Shown: piece by piece, positions 9,924 to 17,785 of the stretch | How the letters are laid out: every line of letters begins with the position of its first letter | Position numbering within the stretch: the first letter of the stretch is position 1 | NCBI GenBank assembly: GCA_024280935.1 | Contig: JAJRPE010000548.1 | Location: 1 to 44,699, forward strand | Direction: 5' to 3' | Length of the DNA stretch: 44,699 bases | Origin: Candidatus Hydrogenedentota bacterium | GTDB taxonomy: Bacteria; Hydrogenedentota; Hydrogenedentia; Hydrogenedentales; JAEUWI01 | Translations under genes and position numbers: made by a program | Notes under the pieces: generated by a model | The model's database searches: none | Told to the model about the DNA's origin: nothing | Seen by the model: only the letters and a program-made list of their open reading frames with translations

Positions 9924-11767
9924 GTGAAAAAAACAGAAAAAACGGTAGCGAAAAAGCCATGGGAAACTATCTCTACCGTGCTTCTGCTGCTGACTTCAAG
10001 AAAATACCCGGCAGCCCGATTGCCTATTGGGTGAGTGCTATGGTGTTGAATCTATTCGAAACAAACAAGAAATTGGAAGATATTTCGAAGCCACGACAAG
10101 GTGCAACGACATCTGATAACAATCGCTTTTTACGTCTATGGCATGAGGTAAAAAGCGATATAGTTGGAATGAAAATTGGATCGCTTGATGACGCACAGCA
10201 AAGTGAGTATAAGTGGTTTCCATACAATAAGGGGGGGGGCTTTAGGCGTTGGTATGGAAATCAATATTTTGTTATTAATTATGAAAACGATGGAGAAGAA
10301 ATAAAGGCGTTTCATGACGAGTTAAACAAGACCCGTCCGGGCGGAAGACTAAAGAATCAACAATTCTACTTTAAACCCTGTGTTAGCTGGTCAAAGGTAT
10401 CAAGCGGAACTTTCGCCACTCGATTTTTCCCTGGCGGGTTTATTTTTGATGTGGCGGGTTCTGCTGTTTTTTTCGGAGACGAAGCAACGTGCCTGTTCTA
10501 CAATGGCTTACTAAATACCTCTTTTGTGCGATATATACTAGGAGCGCTTTCTCCAACCTTGAATTTTGAGTCTGAGCATCTTTGTAAAATACCCGTGCTC
10601 TCTGATAATAAACTAACAACCGATCTGGCTCTAGAAGTCATTTCAAAACTGACACGTGATTCTAAGTGTGACTGGGAGTCATACGAAACTTCTTGGGACT
10701 TTATCAGCCTACCGCTGTTGCAGACCGATCACCGGCAGACATCCCTGAAGGCAACCTACCAGAAGCTCCGTACCCACTGGCGAGAGATTTCACTGCAGAT
10801 GAAGCGGTTGGAAGAAGAAAACAACCGCATATTTATCGATGCCTACGGCCTTCAAGATGAACTGACATCCGAAGTGCCGCTCAAGGAAATCACCCTGACC
10901 TGCAATCCCCACTATCGCTACAGCGGCAACAAGAGCGAGGAGGAGCTGGAAGCGCTGTTGCTGGCCGACACGATGCGCGAGTTCATCTCCTACGCCGTGG
11001 GCTGCATGTTTGGCCGCTACGCCCTCGACAAGCCAGGGCTGATCCTGGCCAATCAGGGCGAAACCATGGATGACTACTACAAAAAACTACAAACACCACG
11101 AATAGACACTAATGAACACGAAGAAAAAGAAAAAGATATTCGTGTTAATTCGTGTCCATTGGTGGTTCAAAATCTTTTCCCGGCGGACGATGACAACGTC
11201 ATCCCCATGCTCGATGGCGATTGGTTCACGGACGATATAACGGAGCGATTCTTCAAATTCCTGCGCGTCACCTTCGGCGAGGAGCACTATGAAGAAAACC
11301 TGCGCTTCATTGAAGAGGCCCTCGGCAAGGATATCCGGAAGTTCTTCCTCAAGGATTTCTACACCGACCATGTAAAACGCTACAAGAAACGGCCCATCTA
11401 CTGGCTCTTCAGCAGCCCCAAGGGCAGCTTCAACGCCCTCATCTATATGCACCGTTACCGCCCCGACACGGTGAGCGTGGTGCTCAACGACTACCTGCGG
11501 GAATTCCGCACCAAGCTGAACGCCCACAAGGACCACCTCGAAGCCGTCAGCATCAGCGGCAGTGCCTCCCAGGGCGAGAAGACCAAGGCCCTGAAAGAGA
11601 TCGAGAAGCTGAAGAAGATGATCGAGGAGATGGAAGACTACGAACGGGACGTGCTCTTTCCCCTGGCCACGGAGCAGGTGGAAATCGACCTCGACGACGG
11701 GGTGAAGGTCAATTACAACAAGTTCGGCAAAGCCCTGAAGAAGATTCCCGGACTGAGTGGAAAGTGA
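9920..11767 (+). CDS. pglX: PglX/BrxX C-terminal half: target-recognition/specificity region
   Basis: 615 aa; YRASAADFKKIPGSPIAYWVS, SKPRQGATTSDNNRFLRLWHEV, WFPYNKGGGFRRWYGNQYFVINYENDG are continuation motifs of full-length PglX. Starts at ATG 9920, overlapping the RT stop. Confidence 0.9.
   Translation: MSEKNRKNGSEKAMGNYLYRASAADFKKIPGSPIAYWVSAMVLNLFETNKKLEDISKPRQGATTSDNNRFLRLWHEVKSDIVGMKIGSLDDAQQSEYKWFPYNKGGGFRRWYGNQYFVINYENDGEEIKAFHDELNKTRPGGRLKNQQFYFKPCVSWSKVSSGTFATRFFPGGFIFDVAGSAVFFGDEATCLFYNGLLNTSFVRYILGALSPTLNFESEHLCKIPVLSDNKLTTDLALEVISKLTRDSKCDWESYETSWDFISLPLLQTDHRQTSLKATYQKLRTHWREISLQMKRLEEENNRIFIDAYGLQDELTSEVPLKEITLTCNPHYRYSGNKSEEELEALLLADTMREFISYAVGCMFGRYALDKPGLILANQGETMDDYYKKLQTPRIDTNEHEEKEKDIRVNSCPLVVQNLFPADDDNVIPMLDGDWFTDDITERFFKFLRVTFGEEHYEENLRFIEEALGKDIRKFFLKDFYTDHVKRYKKRPIYWLFSSPKGSFNALIYMHRYRPDTVSVVLNDYLREFRTKLNAHKDHLEAVSISGSASQGEKTKALKEIEKLKKMIEEMEDYERDVLFPLATEQVEIDLDDGVKVNYNKFGKALKKIPGLSGK
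10231..10239 (+). repeat. Poly-G(9) homopolymer in the pglX C-half
   Basis: aataaGGGGGGGGGcttt encodes NKGGGF. Confidence 0.97.
11096..11165. repeat. Inverted-repeat element inserted in-frame in the pglX C-half
   Basis: Left arm CCACGAATAGACACTAATGAACACGAA (11096-11122); right arm TTCGTGTTAATTCGTGTCCATTGGTGG (11139-11165); 23 of 27 positions complementary. Encodes a low-complexity charged insert (TPRIDTNEHEEKEKDIRVNSCPLVV). Confidence 0.85.
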
Positions 11768-11771
11768 ATCC

Positions 11772-13232
11772 ATGCTAGATAAGCCCGAAGGAAAAACCCT
11801 GGAATACAAGCAGGATCTCTCCTCACCCCGTAATTTACTGAAGACGCTGGTGGCCTTTGCCAACACGGCGGGTGGACGGCTGGTCGTTGGTGTCCGTGAT
11901 GACCGGGCGCTTATCGGTGTGGAAAATCCGCTGGATGAGGAGGAACGTCTGGCCAATCTGATTGCGGATTCTATCGCTCCCCGCCTGGTACCCGACATTG
12001 AATTCATGACCGTCGAGGACAAGACACTGCTGCTTGTGGAAGTGCATCTGAGTGGACAGCGCCCTCACTTCCTCAAGGCGGAAGGGCCGGAAGCCGGAGT
12101 CTATGTGCGGCTTGGTTCCACGAACCGGCAGGCTGACCGGGAATTGATCGCTGAATTACGCCGCAGTGTTGTGGGGGTCGCCTTTGATGAGATGGCCATG
12201 CCGCAGCTCAGTGTGGACGATCTTGACTTGGACGCGGCCCAGGCCTTGTTTGGGGAGTCCCGTCCCCTTGACGAAAAGGCGCTGTTGACCCTCAAGCTGG
12301 CGGTTCATGAGCAGGGGCGGTTGGTTCCCACCAAGGGTGGGGTTTTGCTCTTTGGCAAGGAACGCGACCGACATTTCTCCGATGCCTGGGTGCAGTGTGG
12401 ACGTTTTGTGGGCCGGGACAAGGCCGATATCTTTGACCATATGGAACTTCATGACCACCTGCCGCAGACACTGGACAGTATTGTACTTTTTTTGAAGAAA
12501 CACGCCATGCGGGGTGCGGATTTTTCTGATCTCAGGCGCAAAGATGTTTGGAGCATTCCCCTTGGCATTCTTCGTGAGGTGCTAATCAACGCCTTGGTTC
12601 ATGCGGACTATTCCCAACGGGGTGCGCCGATTCGAGTCGCTTTTTTTGACGACCGAATCGAGGTGGAAAACCCTGGTATTCTGCTGCCGGGAATGACGAT
12701 AGAAGACATGAAACAGGGTGTTTCCAGGATTCGCAACCATGTGATTGCCCGGATCTTTCGCGAACTGAATCTGATCGAGCAGTGGGGTAGCGGAATTCGG
12801 CGCATATTTAAGGAAGCGGAAGCCTTGGGACTGCCGGAGTTGCAGATTTTGGAGATTGGGATGCGTGTTCGCGTTATTGTTCCACTGGCGGAACAGCTCA
12901 GTGTACAGCACCCCAAGAAGGCCGTCACCCCCGAAGTCACCCCTGAAGTCACCCCCGAAGTCACCCCCGAAGTGAAACGGCTACTCCTGGCGCTCGACGG
13001 TGAAATGCCCCGGAAGGCGATTCAAGAAGGACTGAAACTGCGGGATGAGAAGCATTTTCGGGTCGCATACCTTCAAAGGGCATTAAAAATGGGGCTCGTG
13101 GAGATGACCATTCCGGATAAACCCAACAGCCGCCTTCAAAAATACCGCCTGACCGAAAAGGGCCATGCCACGTTGGCGACCACCCGGAAATCGGAGGGAA
13201 GCAGCGATCAGGATCATATGTATAAGCGATAA
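11772..13232 (+). CDS. AlbA_2/Schlafen-type (RecG-like N-terminal) ATP-binding protein with C-terminal winged helix
   Basis: GKTLEYKQDLSSPRNLLKTLVAFANTAGGRLVVGVRDD...VYVRLGSTNRQAD...LREVLINALVHADYSQRGAPIRVAFFDDRIEVENPG...IEQWGSGIRRI. Confidence 0.85.
   Translation: MLDKPEGKTLEYKQDLSSPRNLLKTLVAFANTAGGRLVVGVRDDRALIGVENPLDEEERLANLIADSIAPRLVPDIEFMTVEDKTLLLVEVHLSGQRPHFLKAEGPEAGVYVRLGSTNRQADRELIAELRRSVVGVAFDEMAMPQLSVDDLDLDAAQALFGESRPLDEKALLTLKLAVHEQGRLVPTKGGVLLFGKERDRHFSDAWVQCGRFVGRDKADIFDHMELHDHLPQTLDSIVLFLKKHAMRGADFSDLRRKDVWSIPLGILREVLINALVHADYSQRGAPIRVAFFDDRIEVENPGILLPGMTIEDMKQGVSRIRNHVIARIFRELNLIEQWGSGIRRIFKEAEALGLPELQILEIGMRVRVIVPLAEQLSVQHPKKAVTPEVTPEVTPEVTPEVKRLLLALDGEMPRKAIQEGLKLRDEKHFRVAYLQRALKMGLVEMTIPDKPNSRLQKYRLTEKGHATLATTRKSEGSSDQDHMYKR
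12924..12971 (+). repeat. Four 12-bp tandem units encoding (VTPE)4
   Basis: GTCACCCCCGAA GTCACCCCTGAA GTCACCCCCGAA GTCACCCCCGAA. Confidence 0.97.
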
Positions 13233-13297
13233 TTTCTCTCACTTCGGGACATTTCTTATTTTATGTGGTAAAATAAGCTACTGTAAGAGAAATTATC
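13228..13297. promoter_or_regulatory. Nested inverted repeats in the only sizeable gap between accessory genes of the island
   Basis: Outer perfect 12-bp GATAATTTCTCT (13228-13239)/AGAGAAATTATC (13286-13297). Inner perfect 9-bp CTTATTTTA (13255-13263)/TAAAATAAG (13269-13277). AT-rich, directly upstream of the AAA ATPase ATG at 13314. Confidence 0.6.
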
Positions 13298-13313
13298 ACC
13301 CAGGAGCCGTGAG

Positions 13314-14663
13314 ATGCTAATACGTTTTTCCATCGAAAACTGGCAGTCTTTTCGAGAGCAAGCGACTTTCTCCATGATTGCAGGCCCGGAGCGTCAGCAC
13401 AACGACCGGTTGGCCCGTGTGAAAAAATATGACCTGCGCGTTTTGCCCACAGCGGCCATCTACGGCGGTAATGCGTCGGGCAAGACCAACTTTGTGAAGG
13501 CCCTTGCCTTCGTCCAGGCACTGGTGGTCCGTGGCACCCAACCGGATGATCTCATCGCGGTGGAACCCTTCCTGTTGGATACAGAGGCGGTGGACGAGTC
13601 CTGCACGTTTCACTTTGAACTACTTATTGATGAGTTGGTCTACGATTTCAGTTTCTCTGTCACGAGCAGGTCGGTGGTCGAAGAGAAACTGGTGCGGGTC
13701 ACCAGCACCAGTGAGACCACCCTCTACCACCGCAAGAAGGGGAAACTGCCTGTTCTCCATGACTCGCTGAAGCCAAAAGATTTCTACAAGTTTGCCTTTC
13801 GGGGCACGCGGAAAAATCAACTGTATTTGACGAACGCGGTCTCCCAGAACGTGGAAGCCTTTCGTCCCGTATATGATTGGTTCAAGAACACGTTGGTCCT
13901 GCTTGCGCCCGACTCCCACATCCAGCAATTTGAATACTATCTGCAGGAAGAACACCCCCTGCATGGCATCATGAACACGACTTTGTCCCAGTTGGATACC
14001 GGCATAAGCCGCCTCGGAGCCGAGGAGATTCCCTTCGAAAGTATCCCAGCCCCCGAGGAACTCTTGAATAATCTGAAAGAGACCCTTAAAGAGGGCAATA
14101 TCTCCAGGCTGCACAAGCGGGATTCCAACGAGCGCTATGTTGTTTCCCGAAAAGGCAACGCCCTGATCGCCCAGAAACTCGTTGCCCACCACAGACGCAG
14201 CGATGCTTCGGAGATAAAATTTGAACTGAGCCAGGAGTCCTCGGGATCACAGCGCATAATCGACCTCATGCCCGCGTTCATTGATGCATCATCTCCACTT
14301 AATAAAAAAGTCTACGTTATTGATGAAGTGGATCGGAGTTTGCATACCCTGCTTACGCGACAGTTGTTGGAGGCCTTTCTCGATTCAAGAAGGGCCGATT
14401 CCCGGTCCCAACTCATATTCACCACCCACGATGTGTTGCTCATGGACCAGCAATTCCTTCGTCGGGATGAAATGTGGGTCACGGAAAGGGACGGGGAAGG
14501 CCGGTCTCAGCTATTCTCTCTGGGCGAGTACAAAGAACTACGCAATGACACCGATGTTCGAAAGCGGTATCTTCAAGGACGACTGGGCGGTATTCCGCGC
14601 ATTTTATTTTCCGGCGATCTGACCGGTACCACCAAAACCGCTCCCGCGAAGAGCGGAGTTTGA
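13314..14663 (+). CDS. AAA family ATPase, RloA/AbiL-type
   Basis: MLIRFSIENWQSFREQATFSMIAG...AAIYGGNASGKTNFVKALAF (Walker A); KVYVIDEVDRSLHTLLTRQLLEAF (Walker B); TTHDVLLMD. Paired with RloB. Confidence 0.85.
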   Translation: MLIRFSIENWQSFREQATFSMIAGPERQHNDRLARVKKYDLRVLPTAAIYGGNASGKTNFVKALAFVQALVVRGTQPDDLIAVEPFLLDTEAVDESCTFHFELLIDELVYDFSFSVTSRSVVEEKLVRVTSTSETTLYHRKKGKLPVLHDSLKPKDFYKFAFRGTRKNQLYLTNAVSQNVEAFRPVYDWFKNTLVLLAPDSHIQQFEYYLQEEHPLHGIMNTTLSQLDTGISRLGAEEIPFESIPAPEELLNNLKETLKEGNISRLHKRDSNERYVVSRKGNALIAQKLVAHHRRSDASEIKFELSQESSGSQRIIDLMPAFIDASSPLNKKVYVIDEVDRSLHTLLTRQLLEAFLDSRRADSRSQLIFTTHDVLLMDQQFLRRDEMWVTERDGEGRSQLFSLGEYKELRNDTDVRKRYLQGRLGGIPRILFSGDLTGTTKTAPAKSGV

Positions 14664-14667
14664 CCGT

Positions 14668-15270
14668 ATGACGCGTCGCAGATTCAAGCCTCCACCAAGA
14701 AATCGCCGATTTAAGAAACTGTTCGTAATCGCGACGGAAGGGGAAAAGACCGAGCCGACCTACTTCAAATCATTGAATACCGGTCGTTCCGTGGTTTCTG
14801 TAAAATGCGTTAAGGGGAATACCGCCAGCTCACCGGGTGACGTCTTGAAACGGATGAAGAAACACATCAATAAAAAAGAGCTTATTGGGGGCGACGAAGC
14901 CTGGATTGTTGTTGATAAAGACGATTGGCAAGATGCTGACTTGAAAACACTGCTTGAATGGAGTCAATCCCAGACGAATTTCGGATTGGCGGTGAGTAAT
15001 CCATGCTTCGAATATTGGCTACTCCTGCATTTTGAAGATGGGAACAAGGTGGCCAATGAAAAAGCGTGTATGACCCGGCTGAAGAAACACATGCCCCATT
15101 ACGCCAAGGGTGCGCTTGACATTACAAAGTTGGAATCGGGTGTTGCAGACGCTGTAAGACGAGCAGAGAGTCGTGACAAGCCTCGCACAAAAAAATGGCC
15201 CACTGCGGTAGGAACAACGGTATACCGGTTGGTCGAGAAACTGACAACGACGGAAGAACCTTCTGCATGA
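14668..15270 (+). CDS. RloB-like protein
   Basis: KKLFVIATEGEKTEPTYFKSLN...WIVVDKDDWQ...LAVSNPCFEYWLLLHFED is the RloB family pattern. Confidence 0.85.
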   Translation: MTRRRFKPPPRNRRFKKLFVIATEGEKTEPTYFKSLNTGRSVVSVKCVKGNTASSPGDVLKRMKKHINKKELIGGDEAWIVVDKDDWQDADLKTLLEWSQSQTNFGLAVSNPCFEYWLLLHFEDGNKVANEKACMTRLKKHMPHYAKGALDITKLESGVADAVRRAESRDKPRTKKWPTAVGTTVYRLVEKLTTTEEPSA

Positions 15271-17771
15271 ATTCACGTATAGCCCAGGCCTTGACCAAAC
15301 TCTTTGAGCGCCACCGCATCATCTTTTGGTATGACACGAAGCATGAATTGCGGGATGATTTCGAGGCCCTGGATCTTCCCGGCATCGAGAAGGTGGAACT
15401 CACCAACAACGAATTTGGTGTGAAGCACCGGCTGCTGCGGGAGGAACCGAATCAGAAGTTCTTGCTTTATCGGGAGGATCCCCAACCGGCGGACCTGGAT
15501 AACTGGCTGTTGGACGTGCAATTGGCCCATGAGGAGTTCCGCACCGACCAAGTGGGTATCTGGCTTTCCGAGCTGGAGCTGGGTCTGGAGTTTGCCGATG
15601 TCGTGGAACCGCATGCGGAATTCTACAGGTCGGGAAAGCGGAGAGAATCCCTGAAATCCCTTCTTGCCGCCGATGATACCCATGGCCGAATCCGCTTGAA
15701 GATGCTCGCCATCTGTGCGGGTTGTGCGGCTGATCCCCGTATCGACGCCGTGGTGGAGCACCTCCTGGCTGAATTGTCTGAGGAACGGGATGAAAAGACG
15801 AAACTGATTGCCCGCTGCAACCTGGACGGCTTTCTCTGGGAGCAGATGACCCGCTTCTACGGTTATGCATCCGATGAGCCAAGCATCCGGGATTTTGTAG
15901 TCGAGCTCTTCAAATCCTGCTATGGGGTGGGTACGGATGGTAAGGCCCTACTCACCGCCGATGCCCTGGTCTTCCTGAAACGTTGGAAAGACAGCCGTAG
16001 CTTTGAGCAGTGTTTTGAGACCCTTTCCAACGAGTGTGCTGGCGTGCTGGGTATCGAGCAAGACCTGGAGAAAAGAGATTTCCGCGAACTGATTGAACTC
16101 GACTACTTTCGGGTGATTGACAGGAAGGTCATCAGTGATTTGGTTAGGGCTGTGGGGATGCGTACCGTCTCCGCTGGTGATGTGGCCCTGTGGGTACGCC
16201 AGCGGCGACAGGGGCACTGGTACAGCGAATTTCGTCACATGTACGAAGCGGTGGACTACGCGGCGCAGTTTATCCATGCCATGGAGGAGGCTAGACTGAC
16301 TATGGAGGGCCTGGCGGACGGGGTGGAGCGTTACAGCCGCTCGTGGTATCAGTTGGACCAGCTCTACCGAAAATTCATCTATCACGTTCGGGTGTCGGGC
16401 CAAGCCTCGTTGATGGGGACGCTTACCGAGCAAATTGAGAATCTCTACGTTAACAACTACCTCCTGAAAGTGAATGACCGCTGGCAAACCTTTGTGGACG
16501 GGACCAAGAGATGGGACGCTTCGCCCATTCCGCTGCAGCGGACCTTTTTCAAACGCTGGGTGGAGCCATTCCTGAGGAAAGACAAGAAGGTTTACGTCAT
16601 TATTTCCGATGCGATGCGCTATGAAATCGGTGACGAACTGCTTAGCCTCATCCGTCAGGAAGATCGGTACAACGCGGAACTGAAGCCCGTCTTGTCCATG
16701 TTGCCGAGTTACACGCAGCTTGGTATGGCGGCATTGTTGCCCAACAAAGAATTGTCCCTGACGGAAAAAGAGACCGGCGAGGTCTATGTGAACGGTGCCA
16801 GCTCCCAGGGAACGGCAAACCGTATTAAGATCCTGGGGGAGGTGAAATCCAAACGCTGCACGGCGTTGAAAGCGAGTGATTTCATGGAAATCAAGGGAGA
16901 GGATTGCCGGACTTTGTTGCGGGACCATGATGTGATTTACTTTTACCACGACCGCATTGATGGCACGGGTGACAAACGGGATTCGGAAGAGCGCGTCTTT
17001 GAGGCCGTGGAGGAAACCCTGCAGGACCTGATTCGGCTGATTAAGAAACTCACCGGTGCCAATGCGAACAATTTGCTGGTGACCTCGGACCATGGTTTTA
17101 TCTATCAAGACCGAGCTATTGATGAGAGTGACTTTTCCGGTAGCGATGCTGAGGGTGACTATATTCTGTATCGTGACCGACGTTTTGTGCTGGGCAAGGG
17201 GTTGAAAGAAGTAGCGGGCCTACGGAAATTTCAATCGAAGGAGCTTGGCCTGGTGGGGGATGTGGAAGTGTTGATTCCAAAATCCATTAACCGCCTTCGT
17301 CAAAAAGGGTCAGGAAGTCGCTTTGTTCACGGTGGTGCATCTCTCCAGGAGGTGGTGGTACCGGTTCTACAGATCAACAAGAAGCGGAAGAGCGATGTTT
17401 CCGCCGTTGAAGTCGATATCCTTCGTGGGACAAGCTCGACCATTACATCCGGTCAACTGGCGGTCGCGTTTTACCAGGCCCAACCGGTGACGGATAAAGT
17501 AAAACAGAGAACCCTTCGGGCGGGCATATTTACCCAGGGCGGTGAGCTCATCTCCGATAGCCATGACCTGACCTTTGACCTGACTTCCGACAACCCAAGG
17601 GAGCGCGAGCTTCAGATGCGTTTTCTATTGACCCGCAAGGCAGATGATGCCAATGAGCAGGAGGTCATCCTGAAACTTGAGGAAAAGCATGCCGGTACGA
17701 CACACTACAAAGAGTACAAGTCGCTACGGTATCTGATGCGACGTTCATTTACCAGCGACTTTGACTTTTAA
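15267..17771 (+). CDS. pglZ: BREX-1 PglZ (alkaline phosphatase-like domain)
   Basis: MNSRIAQALTKLFERHRIIFWYDTKHELRDDFE...KKVYVIISDAMRYEIGDEL...NLLVTSDHGFIYQDR. The ORF opens at 15195, but the conserved start is the ATG at 15267, which overlaps the RloB stop (ATGA). Confidence 0.92.
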   Translation: MNSRIAQALTKLFERHRIIFWYDTKHELRDDFEALDLPGIEKVELTNNEFGVKHRLLREEPNQKFLLYREDPQPADLDNWLLDVQLAHEEFRTDQVGIWLSELELGLEFADVVEPHAEFYRSGKRRESLKSLLAADDTHGRIRLKMLAICAGCAADPRIDAVVEHLLAELSEERDEKTKLIARCNLDGFLWEQMTRFYGYASDEPSIRDFVVELFKSCYGVGTDGKALLTADALVFLKRWKDSRSFEQCFETLSNECAGVLGIEQDLEKRDFRELIELDYFRVIDRKVISDLVRAVGMRTVSAGDVALWVRQRRQGHWYSEFRHMYEAVDYAAQFIHAMEEARLTMEGLADGVERYSRSWYQLDQLYRKFIYHVRVSGQASLMGTLTEQIENLYVNNYLLKVNDRWQTFVDGTKRWDASPIPLQRTFFKRWVEPFLRKDKKVYVIISDAMRYEIGDELLSLIRQEDRYNAELKPVLSMLPSYTQLGMAALLPNKELSLTEKETGEVYVNGASSQGTANRIKILGEVKSKRCTALKASDFMEIKGEDCRTLLRDHDVIYFYHDRIDGTGDKRDSEERVFEAVEETLQDLIRLIKKLTGANANNLLVTSDHGFIYQDRAIDESDFSGSDAEGDYILYRDRRFVLGKGLKEVAGLRKFQSKELGLVGDVEVLIPKSINRLRQKGSGSRFVHGGASLQEVVVPVLQINKKRKSDVSAVEVDILRGTSSTITSGQLAVAFYQAQPVTDKVKQRTLRAGIFTQGGELISDSHDLTFDLTSDNPRERELQMRFLLTRKADDANEQEVILKLEEKHAGTTHYKEYKSLRYLMRRSFTSDFDF

Positions 17772-17785
17772 GGGACACACGCTCG

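Noticed and set aside
12924-12971. CRISPR-like or regulatory repeat array
   Set aside because: Contiguous 12-bp units without spacers, in-frame inside a coding sequence.
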